From CBEULR01 sp965544035 (GTDB taxonomy: Bacteria > Bacillota > Desulfotomaculia > Desulfotomaculales > Desulforudaceae): DNA of 43,755 nucleotides. The notes beneath the pieces are model-generated. The model saw only the letters and a list, made by a program, of their open reading frames with translations, did no database searches and had not been told where the DNA came from. Both the position numbers and the translations under genes were made by a program. Of the stretch, positions 14,714-21,933 are shown piece by piece. The DNA lies in NCBI GenBank assembly GCA_965544035.1, contig CBEULR010000018.1, forward strand, positions 1-43,755. The letters are read 5' to 3'. Numbering within the stretch: position 1 is the stretch's first letter; every line of letters begins with the position of its first letter.

Positions 14714-15349
14714 GTGAATATTTGGCTCTACCTGGCATTAATCCCGCTGGTGGGGGCCCTGATCGGCTGGTCGACGAACTGGCTTGCGGTGCGGATGCTG
14801 TTCCGGCCGTATCATCCGATCGGGATCCCAGGGACTCCTTTTGTCATTCAGGGGGTCATTCCCAGGCGGCGGCGGGACCTGGCCCGAACGGTGGGACGGG
14901 TGGTGGAGGAGGAACTCCTTTCCATTGACGACCTGCTGGCCTACCTGGACGTGCGGGATATCTCCGACCGCCTGGCCGAGGGTGTCGGTGTGGCCGTGTA
15001 TGATGCCGTCATCGCCAAGCTCCCCGGGATTGTGCCGCATTCGATCAAAAACTTTGTGGCGGAGAAGCTGGCCGATTTGGTGGCTGAGCGGATGCCGGGC
15101 TTGGTTGTGCTGCTGGTGGACGAGGTGGCCGCGGTGGCGCGGCGCGAAGTGAAGATCGGGGCGATCGTCGAGGAACGGCTGAACAGTTTCCCGCTGGAAA
15201 CGCTGGAGCGGGTGGTGTATAAGGTGGCATCCCGCGAACTGCGGGCGATCACACTGCTTGGCGGCGTGATCGGGTTTCTCATCGGGCTGGTGCAGGTGGC
15301 GGTTTACTACTTCTTGCTGCCTGCCGGGGCTATTCCGCTGCCGATCTGA
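14714..15349 (+). CDS. DUF445 family membrane protein
   Basis: 211 residues, GTG start after GAGGAG. DUF445 proteins (YheB/YtaB-like) are membrane-anchored and of unknown function. Here a hydrophobic N-terminal segment (about 3-22) runs into the family signature IGWSTNWLAVRMLFRPYHP. Next come VIPRRRRDLARTVGRVVEE and a helical, charged middle. A second membrane segment near 185-207 ends the protein. Both ends are thus in the membrane with the middle exposed. It has its own promoter and lies upstream of the T-box of thrS. Confidence 0.8.
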   Translation: MNIWLYLALIPLVGALIGWSTNWLAVRMLFRPYHPIGIPGTPFVIQGVIPRRRRDLARTVGRVVEEELLSIDDLLAYLDVRDISDRLAEGVGVAVYDAVIAKLPGIVPHSIKNFVAEKLADLVAERMPGLVVLLVDEVAAVARREVKIGAIVEERLNSFPLETLERVVYKVASRELRAITLLGGVIGFLIGLVQVAVYYFLLPAGAIPLPI

Positions 15350-15362
15350 GTTCGGCCGTATG

Positions 15363-15391
15363 TTGACAACGACCTGGCGCCGCAATATAAT
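15363..15391 (+). promoter_or_regulatory. Sigma-A promoter of thrS T-box transcript
   Basis: Perfect TTGACA (15363-15368), 17-base spacer and perfect TATAAT (15386-15391), about 20 bases before the start of the T-box leader. Confidence 0.85.
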
Positions 15392-15410
15392 TCAAGTCAT
15401 AATATGTAAA

Positions 15411-15660
15411 CCTGAACGCGATGAAGAGGCGAGTAGTCCGCCGACGGCCCGAGCAGAGAGGGTGCACCACAGGCTGAGAGTGCACCCGGGACACGGGCGG
15501 ATGAAGACCACCTCGGAGCTGCCCGGTGAATGAAGCCGGGCCGGCGGCAGCCGTTATCTGCACCGATGAGAGGGGGAGCTTTACCGGCTCTCCAATCAGG
15601 GTGGAACCGCGGGTAGTAACCTCCCGTCCCTGCTGTGGGACCGGGGGTTTGTTATTTTTA
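15411..15660 (+). promoter_or_regulatory. T-box riboswitch, threonine specific, upstream of thrS
   Basis: The leader has the ordered T-box landmarks. There is a GAAGAGGCGAGTAG element in lower stem I, then AGAGAG near 15453. A specifier-loop candidate ACC (15507-15509, inside TGAAGACCAC) is a Thr codon followed by A. The T-box sequence AGGGTGGAACCGCGGG is at 15598-15613. The competing terminator pairs CCCGTCCC with GGGACCGGG (about 15623-15646) before a TTTGTTATTTTT tract. Uncharged tRNA-Thr would stabilise the antiterminator and allow thrS expression. The identity of thrS immediately downstream agrees with the ACC specifier. Confidence 0.92.
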
Positions 15661-15679
15661 TGACAGGGAGGCAGCTTAC

Positions 15680-17590
15680 TTGATTCAGATTACACTCAAG
15701 GACGGCAAAACGGTGGAGTATCCGGCAGGCGTGACCCCGCAGGAAATCGCGCGGAGCATCGGGCCGCGGCTGGCGAAAGAGGCGCTGGCGGCTAAGGTGA
15801 ACGGGCGGCTCCAGGACCTGAACCAGCCGATCAATGACGATGCGCAGGTGGAGTTCCTCACGTTTGAAGATGAGGAAGGGCAGGCGGTGTACCGGCACAG
15901 CACGGCGCATGTAATGGCCCAGGCCGTGAAGAGACTCTATCCGGAGTGCAAGCTGGCCATCGGACCCTCGATCAAGGACGGCTTTTACTATGACTTCGAC
16001 GTGCTGGAGTCTTTCTCGCCGGAGGATCTGGAGCGGATTGAGAAGGAAATGGAGAAGATCGTGAAGGCCGACCTGCCGTTTGAGCGGTTCGAGATGAGCC
16101 GGGAGGACGCCATTGCCTTTGCGAAATCGGTCGGGGAGGACTACAAGGTTGAGCTGATCGAAGCGTTGCCGGATGATGCCGTGATTTCGTTCTACCGGCA
16201 GGGGGACTTTACTGACCTGTGCGCGGGACCCCACGTGCCGTCCACGGGGCGGATCAAGTCGTTTAAGCTGCTGAGTCTGGCGGGGGCCTACTGGCGCGGG
16301 GACGAGCGGAACAAGATGCTGCAGCGGATTTACGGCACCTCATATCCGAAGCAGTCCCTGCTGAAGGAGTACCTGACCCGGATAGAAGAGGCCAAGAAGC
16401 GGGATCACCGCCGGCTGGGCGTCGAGCTCGACCTGTTCAGCGTGCGCGACGAGGGGCCGGGCTTCCCGTTCTTCCACCCGAAGGGCATGATCATCCGAAA
16501 CGCGCTGGAGAATTTCTGGCGGGAAGAGCACGAGAAGGCCGGGTACCAGGAGATCAAGTCGCCGATCATCCTGCGGCAGGAGCTGTGGGAGCGTTCGGGG
16601 CACTGGGACCATTACAAGGAAAACATGTACTTCACCCAGATCGATGGGGATAACTACGCGATCAAGCCCATGAACTGCCCGGGCTCGATCCTGATGTACC
16701 AGTCGCACATCCACAGCTACCGCGAACTGCCCATACGGATGGGTGAACTGGGGCTGGTGCACCGCCACGAGCTTTCGGGGGTGCTGCACGGGCTGATGCG
16801 GGTGCGCTGCTTCACGCAGGATGACGCGCACATCTACTGCCGGCCCGAGCAGGTGGAGGAGGAGATCATCCGGATCATTGATCTGGTTGAATACTTCTAC
16901 CGGGAGATCTTCGGGTTTGATTACCACATCGAGCTTTCCACCAAGCCGGAAAAGGCGATGGGCTCGGATGAGCTGTGGGAGACGGCCACCAACGCCCTAC
17001 GCGGCGCGTTGGATAAGAAGGGCCTGGCTTACCGGGTTAACGAGGGGGACGGCGCCTTCTACGGACCGAAGATCGACTTTCATCTCCAGGACTGCCTGGG
17101 GCGCACCTGGCAGTGCGGCACCATCCAGTGCGATTTCCAGATGCCCGAGAAGTTTGATCTGACCTACGTGGGCGAGGACGGCCAGCGGCATCGTCCGGTG
17201 ATGCTGCACCGGGTGATTTTCGGCAGTCTGGAGAGGTTTATCGCCATCCTGACCGAGCATTTCGCCGGCGCCTTTCCGCTTTGGCTGGCTCCGGTGCAGG
17301 CGCGGGTGATTCCGATCACCGACCGGCATGCGGAGTACGCCCGGAACGTGGCGGACAGGCTGCGGGAGGCGGGCATCCGGGTGGAGTTCGACGGCCGGAA
17401 CGAGAAGGTTGGCTACAAGATCCGCGAGGCGCAGGTGCAGAAGATCCCGTATATGCTGATCGCGGGGGACAAGGAAGTGGAATCCGGCATGATTGCCGTG
17501 CGGCACCGTGCCGAAGGCGATCTGGGGGCCAAAGCGGTCGAGGAGGTCATCGCCGAACTGCGGGACAAAATCGAAACGAAAGCGCTATAA
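15680..17590 (+). CDS. thrS: Threonyl-tRNA synthetase
   Basis: 636 residues from TTG 15680, eight bases after AGGGAGG; longer upstream frames run into the T-box terminator. Domains in order are TGS (about 1-62, MIQITLKDGKTVEY), the editing/SAD domain with HSTAH (H73, H77) and CAGPHVP, the class II catalytic core (about 240-530) with the zinc-site region MNCPGSILMYQ, and the anticodon-binding domain with VIPITDRHAEYA. Length and order match bacterial ThrRS. It charges tRNA-Thr and hydrolyses mischarged Ser-tRNA-Thr. Expression is controlled by the T-box. Confidence 0.97.
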   Translation: MIQITLKDGKTVEYPAGVTPQEIARSIGPRLAKEALAAKVNGRLQDLNQPINDDAQVEFLTFEDEEGQAVYRHSTAHVMAQAVKRLYPECKLAIGPSIKDGFYYDFDVLESFSPEDLERIEKEMEKIVKADLPFERFEMSREDAIAFAKSVGEDYKVELIEALPDDAVISFYRQGDFTDLCAGPHVPSTGRIKSFKLLSLAGAYWRGDERNKMLQRIYGTSYPKQSLLKEYLTRIEEAKKRDHRRLGVELDLFSVRDEGPGFPFFHPKGMIIRNALENFWREEHEKAGYQEIKSPIILRQELWERSGHWDHYKENMYFTQIDGDNYAIKPMNCPGSILMYQSHIHSYRELPIRMGELGLVHRHELSGVLHGLMRVRCFTQDDAHIYCRPEQVEEEIIRIIDLVEYFYREIFGFDYHIELSTKPEKAMGSDELWETATNALRGALDKKGLAYRVNEGDGAFYGPKIDFHLQDCLGRTWQCGTIQCDFQMPEKFDLTYVGEDGQRHRPVMLHRVIFGSLERFIAILTEHFAGAFPLWLAPVQARVIPITDRHAEYARNVADRLREAGIRVEFDGRNEKVGYKIREAQVQKIPYMLIAGDKEVESGMIAVRHRAEGDLGAKAVEEVIAELRDKIETKAL

Positions 17591-17610
17591 GCCGCGTAAT
17601 GGGTTTTTGC

Positions 17611-17639
17611 TTGACGCAGGGGTCGGAGCATGATATAAT
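17611..17639 (+). promoter_or_regulatory. Sigma-A promoter of infC-rpmI-rplT
   Basis: TTGACG (17611-17616), 17-base spacer, perfect TATAAT (17634-17639). Confidence 0.85.
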
Positions 17640-17644
17640 CTCGC

Positions 17645-17776
17645 TGTTAAATACCAATTAATGCTTAAGTAGAAGCCACCCGCTTCTCACCTTACGACCA
17701 ACGGCCTGTAAGGTTTATGGATAAGTGATTGCGTACAGGTTACGTGTGTTATGGCGGGCGGCAAGCCCGCCTTTTT
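17645..17776 (+). promoter_or_regulatory. infC/L20-type leader with attenuator
   Basis: The transcribed leader before infC holds AGAAGCCACCCGCTTCT (17672-17688), a hairpin typical of this leader in Firmicutes. An intrinsic terminator follows: GGCGGGC (17753-17759) paired with GCCCGCC (17765-17771), then TTTTT. In Bacillus the equivalent leader binds L20 and terminates transcription when L20 is in excess. Same layout here, so L20 feedback is likely; the L20-binding fold itself was not modelled. Confidence 0.7.
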
Positions 17777-17805
17777 ATTGGAAATACTTAGGAGGTGCAT
17801 ACGTT

Positions 17806-18330
17806 ATTATCAGGGACCTTCGTATCAATCAGGGGATTCGGGCGAGAGAAGTACGCCTGATCGGTGCTGACGGCGAGCAGCTCGGGATTGTTCCTTTGCG
17901 TGAGGCTCTGCAGATGGCCGAGGACAAAGGGCTTGATCTTGTGGAGGTGGCGCCCCAGGCCCGACCGGTGGTGTGCCGGATCATGGACTACGGGCGTTAC
18001 AAGTATGAGCAGAGTAAACGTGAAAAGGAATCGCGCAAGAAACAGCATGTGGTCAGCCTTAAAGAAGTGAAGATGCGGCCGAACATCGAGGAACACGATT
18101 TTCACGTCAAAGCGCGAAACGCGATGCGTTTCTTAAAGGGCGGGGACAAGGTCAAGGCCACTCTGATGTTCCGCGGTCGTGAGATTGTGCATCCGCATCT
18201 GGGGCAGCAGTTGTTGCTGAAGTTGGCTCAAGAGGTTAAGGATATGGCCACTGTGGAGCGGCAGCCCAAACTCGAAGGTCGCAATATGATAATGATTTTG
18301 GCACCGATTACGAATAAGCAGGACCAGTGA
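17806..18330 (+). CDS. infC: Translation initiation factor IF-3, ATT start
   Basis: 174 residues. No ATG, GTG or TTG lies at a sensible position; the ATT at 17806 is eight bases after AGGAGGTG (17790-17797) and gives IIRDLRINQGIRAREVRLIG, the usual IF3 N-terminus. AUU starts for infC are known in E. coli and Bacillus stearothermophilus and allow IF3 to limit its own translation. The N-domain, the lysine-rich linker (YEQSKREKESRKKQ), and the C-domain with EVKMRPNIEEHDF and KVKATLMFRGREI are all present. IF3 binds the 30S subunit and proofreads initiation. First gene of the infC-rpmI-rplT operon. Confidence 0.95.
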   Translation: MIRDLRINQGIRAREVRLIGADGEQLGIVPLREALQMAEDKGLDLVEVAPQARPVVCRIMDYGRYKYEQSKREKESRKKQHVVSLKEVKMRPNIEEHDFHVKARNAMRFLKGGDKVKATLMFRGREIVHPHLGQQLLLKLAQEVKDMATVERQPKLEGRNMIMILAPITNKQDQ

Positions 18331-18345
18331 AAGGAGTGATATGCA

Positions 18346-18546
18346 TTGCCGAAGATCAAGACACATCGCGCTGCGGCCAAACGTTTTAAGAAAACGGGCA
18401 CCGGCAAACTCCGGTCGTTCCACGCTTTCAGCAGTCATAAGTTTGAGAAGAAAACAGCGAAAAGGAAGCGTCGCCTCCGGGGGACGTTTATTCTGAGCGC
18501 GGGCGACATGGCCCGGCTACGCAGCTTGCTACCGTACAAGGCTTAA
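18346..18546 (+). CDS. rpmI: Ribosomal protein bL35
   Basis: 66 residues, the normal size of L35. It starts at TTG 18346, seven bases after AAGGAG; the nearby ATG at 18341 is out of frame. PKIKTHRAAAKRFKKTGTGK is the classic L35 N-terminus, followed by the basic KKTAKRKRRLRGTF region. It is a 50S subunit protein. The gene lies between infC and rplT as usual. Confidence 0.97.
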   Translation: MPKIKTHRAAAKRFKKTGTGKLRSFHAFSSHKFEKKTAKRKRRLRGTFILSAGDMARLRSLLPYKA

Positions 18547-18561
18547 AAGGGGGATATCATC

Positions 18562-18921
18562 ATGCCGCGCGTGAAAAACGCCGTTGCAAGAAAGAAACGG
18601 CATAAGAAAGTATTGAAGCTAGCCAGGGGGTATTGGGGCGCGAAGAGTAAGCTCTACCGGATTGCGAATCAGCAGGTAATGCGGTCGCTGATGTATGCTT
18701 ACCGGGACCGGCGCGCCAAGAAGAGAGACTTCAGAAGGCTGTGGATCACCCGGATCAACGCCGCCGCCCGGATGAACGGCATTTCCTATAACCGTTTTAT
18801 TCAGGGGCTGAGGCACGCCGGGGTCGAGATCAACCGGAAGATGCTCGCCGATCTGGCCGTAAGGGACGAGAAGGCCTTTGGGGAACTGGTGGAGATGGCC
18901 AAGGCCAGTCTGGCGAAATAG
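18562..18921 (+). CDS. rplT: Ribosomal protein bL20
   Basis: 119 residues, normal L20 length. PRVKNAVARKKRHKKVLKLA at the N-terminus and ARMNGISYNRFIQGLRHAGV in the C-terminal domain are family signatures. L20 is needed for early 50S assembly. In Firmicutes it also represses this operon by binding the leader upstream of infC. ATG follows AAAGGGGGA. A terminator follows 18 bases after the stop. Confidence 0.97.
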   Translation: MPRVKNAVARKKRHKKVLKLARGYWGAKSKLYRIANQQVMRSLMYAYRDRRAKKRDFRRLWITRINAAARMNGISYNRFIQGLRHAGVEINRKMLADLAVRDEKAFGELVEMAKASLAK

Positions 18922-18938
18922 GCACAGCGAATCACACG

Positions 18939-18978
18939 GAAAGCATGGGGCTGAAAGAAAGCACATGCTTTCTTTTTT
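18939..18978 (+). terminator. Intrinsic terminator after rplT
   Basis: GAAAGCATG (18939-18947) pairs with CATGCTTTC (18964-18972), followed by TTTTTT. The loop is 16 bases. Confidence 0.8.
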
Positions 18979-19064
18979 GCATTTTGGGGGATACAATTTA
19001 CAGTAGTCATTGATTCTAATTCCTGACTCCTGCGTTCTGAATTCTAAAGTGGGGAGGACCTGCA

Positions 19065-19712
19065 TTGAAACAGTTTGCTGTGATCGGGCTCGGCCGCTTC
19101 GGGGCGAGTCTGGCCACCACGCTGGCCAACATGGGCTATGATGTCCTGGCCATTGATAACGACGAAGATAAAGTTGAACAGATCATGGACAAGGTAACCC
19201 ACGCCGTGCAGACCGATGCTCTGGACGAGGAGTCCCTTTCGGCGCTGGGGGTGCGTAATTTCGATGTGGTCGTGGTGGCCATCGGGCAGGACATGCAGGC
19301 CAGCATCCTGGCCACGGTGATGCTCAAAGAACTGGGTGTCCCCAACGTTGTGGCCAAGGCGCGGACCGAGTTGCACGGGCGGGTGCTTGCCCGCGTGGGC
19401 GCGGACAAAGTGGTCTTCCCGGAGCGCGATATGGGTGTGCGCGTGGCGCGCAGCCTGGTTTCCAAGAGTATTCTGGATCAGATCGATCTTTCGCCGGACT
19501 TCAGCATTGTGGAGCTCGTGGCCGCGCCGCAGTTTGTCGGCCGGACCCTGGCCGAGACGGCGATGCGCGGCAAGTACGGTGCCAACGTTCTAGCCATCCG
19601 GCGCGGCAACGATGTGATCATTTCCCCGGGTGCGAATACGATCATTCAGGAAGGCGATGTGCTTGTCACGATCGGCCGGACCGACAAACTGCGGAAACTG
19701 GAAGAGTCTTAG
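19065..19712 (+). CDS. ktrA: TrkA/KtrA-type RCK potassium-channel regulator
   Basis: 215 residues, TTG start after GGGGAGG. The N-terminal RCK_N Rossmann domain has VIGLGRFGASLA (G8, G10, G13) for nucleotide binding and the acidic end AIDNDEDKV. The C-terminal RCK_C (TrkA_C) domain covers about 135-215. The single RCK_N-RCK_C pair and the length match KtrA/KtrC, the cytosolic ring that gates the KtrB potassium transporter in response to ATP/ADP. No ktrB partner is in the window. The stop is eight bases from the next start, so it is probably cotranscribed with the RNA methyltransferase. Confidence 0.88.
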   Translation: MKQFAVIGLGRFGASLATTLANMGYDVLAIDNDEDKVEQIMDKVTHAVQTDALDEESLSALGVRNFDVVVVAIGQDMQASILATVMLKELGVPNVVAKARTELHGRVLARVGADKVVFPERDMGVRVARSLVSKSILDQIDLSPDFSIVELVAAPQFVGRTLAETAMRGKYGANVLAIRRGNDVIISPGANTIIQEGDVLVTIGRTDKLRKLEES

Positions 19713-19719
19713 GACCGCG

Positions 19720-20520
19720 ATGCTCAGGATCACCTCCCGCCATAACCCAAGACTGAAATATTTAAAGATGTTCCACCACCGGAAGCACCGCGACCGGGAA
19801 GGGAAGTACCTGATCGAAGGGATCCGCGTGGTCGAGGAGGCGGTTGATTCCGGTGTGCCGCTGGAGACCATCGTCGTTACTCCGGACTCACTGGCCGATC
19901 CCCGAACGGCGTCTCTGGTCGAGCGTGCGGCCTCACCTGCGACCGGTTTGTGGGTGGTCGATCCGGCTGTGCTTCAGGATCTGGCGCTGACCGAAACGCC
20001 GCAGGGCGTGCTCGCCCTTGCGCGCAAGGACGTGCCGGACCTGGACGAGGTGCTTGGTGCGGACGGAGTGCGGCTGGTTGTGGTGGTGGACGGGATCCAG
20101 GATCCCGGTAACTTGGGCACCATCGTCCGCACGGCCGATGCGTGTGCGGTGAACGCGGCGGTGTTGTTAAAGGGAACCGTGGACCTCTACCACCCCAAGG
20201 TGGTGCGTGCCGCGGCGGGATCGCTCTTCCACCTGGACATTGTCGATCAGGTGGGAGCGGCGGACTTGATCGCCCGACTGCGGCGGTTTGGATTCCGGAT
20301 TATCGCCGGTGACCCGAAAGGGGATCTATCGCTTTTTGACTGTGATTTCAGCCTTCCGACGGCGGTGGTGGTGGGTCACGAGACCAGAGGCACCTGTCCG
20401 GTGATCCGGAGCGCGGTTGATCATATGGTTTACATCCCCATGCCCGGGCGGGCCGAGTCTCTGAATGTGGGGGTGGCGGCAGCCCTGCTAATGTATGAGG
20501 CCGTTCGCCGGCGGGCCTAA
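19720..20520 (+). CDS. TrmH/SpoU family RNA 2'-O-methyltransferase
   Basis: 266 residues from ATG 19720, eight bases after the ktrA stop. The N-terminal RNA-binding domain starts ITSRHNPRLKYLKMFHHRKH and includes GKYLIEGIRVVEEA. The C-terminal SPOUT domain shows motif 1 DGIQDPGNLGTIVRTADA, motif 2 VVGHETRG and motif 3 IPMPGRAESLNVGVAAALLM. The protein is expected to methylate a ribose in rRNA or tRNA using S-adenosylmethionine; the target is not predictable. Such genes commonly sit just upstream of pheS in Firmicutes (ysgA position). Confidence 0.92.
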   Translation: MLRITSRHNPRLKYLKMFHHRKHRDREGKYLIEGIRVVEEAVDSGVPLETIVVTPDSLADPRTASLVERAASPATGLWVVDPAVLQDLALTETPQGVLALARKDVPDLDEVLGADGVRLVVVVDGIQDPGNLGTIVRTADACAVNAAVLLKGTVDLYHPKVVRAAAGSLFHLDIVDQVGAADLIARLRRFGFRIIAGDPKGDLSLFDCDFSLPTAVVVGHETRGTCPVIRSAVDHMVYIPMPGRAESLNVGVAAALLMYEAVRRRA

Positions 20521-20527
20521 AAGCTTC

Positions 20528-20556
20528 TTGTGTTGGCGAAGGGCTTATGATATAAT
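20528..20556 (+). promoter_or_regulatory. Sigma-A-like promoter before yqzL-like gene
   Basis: TTGTGT (20528-20533), 17-base spacer, perfect TATAAT (20551-20556). It would drive the short ORF at 20597. Confidence 0.65.
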
Positions 20557-20596
20557 AACCGCAGGTCTCCAAGAAATTTTGAAAGGTTGTGAGCCA

Positions 20597-20689
20597 ATGC
20601 ATTTGACCGCCGAATTTTTTTGGAGGCTCTTTGAAACAACCGGATCCATCAGGGCCTATATGTTATATAGAAGGCTCGCTCTGCATTAA
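20597..20689 (+). CDS. yqzL: YqzL-like microprotein
   Basis: 30 residues: MHLTAEFFWRLFETTG, then SIRAYMLYRRLALH. The pattern 'FW-LFExTGSI-AYLLY' matches the YqzL family, tiny proteins of unknown function found in Firmicutes (about 47 residues in Bacillus). This copy lacks the acidic tail of the Bacillus form. ATG is preceded by GAAAGGTTGTGAG, and a promoter and a terminator flank it, so it is a self-contained unit. It is easily missed by gene callers because of its length. Confidence 0.65.
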   Translation: MHLTAEFFWRLFETTGSIRAYMLYRRLALH

Positions 20690-20720
20690 GGACTAATCCC
20701 TTCAGGACCTTGGTTTTTTG

Positions 20721-20747
20721 AAATCGTCCGGAATCAGGACGATTTTT
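20721..20747 (+). terminator. Intrinsic terminator after yqzL-like gene
   Basis: AAATCGTCC (20721-20729) pairs with GGACGATTT (20737-20745), continuing into a T-run. A second, imperfect palindrome follows at about 20765-20790 (AAAGCG...CATGggtaCATG...CGCTTT) without a T-run directly behind it. Otherwise the 200 bases before pheS look empty. Confidence 0.75.
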
Positions 20748-20888
20748 GTTGTATATGGGAGAAAAAAGCGTCATGGGTACATGGCGCTTTCACATTTTCT
20801 GCTGATTTTTTGTTCGGGAACGTCCTATTAAAGGAATTCAGAGGGTTAGACTAGAAACAATGAGAGAAAAGGGGGATTTGGAGAATCA

Positions 20889-21911
20889 ATGCTAGACAGA
20901 CTAAATGAGATAGCACAGGAAGTCGAATCCTCTCTTGCTCGCATAGACAGTCTTGAGCAACTGGAGGAGCTGCGCATCAGGTATCTGGGCAAGAAGGGCG
21001 CGTTGACCCAGGTGCTGCGGGGGATGGGTAGTCTCCCGGCGGAGGAGCGGCCTCGGATGGGCAAGGTCGTGAACGAGGTAAAGGCACGCATTGAGAGCGT
21101 GATGGCCGCTCGTGCGGCGTCGCTGAAGGAATTGGAGAAGATGAGGCGCCTGGAGACCGAAAGAATCGATATCACGCTGCCGGGCACCCCTCCCCTGGTG
21201 GGCGCCAAACACCCGCTTTCTTTGGTGCGGGAGGAGATCGAGGATATTTTTCTCGGTCTCGGGTACGGAATCGTGGAGGGGCCGGAGGTCGAGACCGACT
21301 ATTACAACTTTGAGGCGCTGAACGTGCCCAAGGACCATCCGGCACGGGATATGCAGGACACCTTCTTCCTCGGCCCCGAGATCGTTCTCCGGACGCAGAC
21401 GTCTCCGCTTCAGGTTCGGACGCTGGAGAAAACGGCGCCGCGGGTGCCCGTAAAGTTTATCGCCCCCGGACGGGTGTACCGCCGGGACGACGATGCCACC
21501 CATTCACCGATGTTCCACCAGATCGAGGGGGTGGCGGTCGACAAGCGCATCACCTTCGGCGACCTGAAGGGCACGCTGCAGGCCTTTGTGCGCCGGATGT
21601 TCAGTCCCGAGACGCGGATGCGTTTCCGCCCCAGCTATTTTCCTTTCACCGAGCCCTCGGCCGAGATCGACATCTCCTGCGTGATCTGCGGCGGCGGAGG
21701 CTGCCGGGTTTGTTCGCACACCGGATGGCTGGAGATCTTGGGGGCCGGAATGATTCACCCCCGGGTACTGGAGGTCTCCGGATACGATTCGGAGAAGGTC
21801 ACCGGTTTCGCTTTTGGAATGGGTATCGAACGGATTGCCATGCTGAAATACGGGATCAACGATTTGCGTCTGTTTTTCGATAATGATGTTCGTTTCCTGG
21901 CTCAGTTTTAA
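20889..21911 (+). CDS. pheS: Phenylalanyl-tRNA synthetase alpha subunit
   Basis: 340 residues, the usual bacterial length. An N-terminal coiled coil (about 1-85, with ELRIRYLGKKGALTQVLRGM) binds tRNA-Phe. The class II catalytic core follows, with motif 2 GRVYRRDDDATHSPMFHQIE and FTEPSAEIDISC. GGGGCRVCSHTGW and GFAFGMGIERIAMLKYGI (motif 3) are present. With PheT it forms the alpha2-beta2 enzyme that charges tRNA-Phe. The pheT start is 22 bases downstream. No T-box was recognised upstream. Confidence 0.97.
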   Translation: MLDRLNEIAQEVESSLARIDSLEQLEELRIRYLGKKGALTQVLRGMGSLPAEERPRMGKVVNEVKARIESVMAARAASLKELEKMRRLETERIDITLPGTPPLVGAKHPLSLVREEIEDIFLGLGYGIVEGPEVETDYYNFEALNVPKDHPARDMQDTFFLGPEIVLRTQTSPLQVRTLEKTAPRVPVKFIAPGRVYRRDDDATHSPMFHQIEGVAVDKRITFGDLKGTLQAFVRRMFSPETRMRFRPSYFPFTEPSAEIDISCVICGGGGCRVCSHTGWLEILGAGMIHPRVLEVSGYDSEKVTGFAFGMGIERIAMLKYGINDLRLFFDNDVRFLAQF

Positions 21912-21933
21912 GGGATAAAAGGAGGCTACCCTG

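Noticed and set aside
14738..15385. Minus-strand frame opposite the DUF445 gene
   Set aside because: It overlaps a well-supported DUF445 protein and has His/Gln/Arg-rich nonsense composition.
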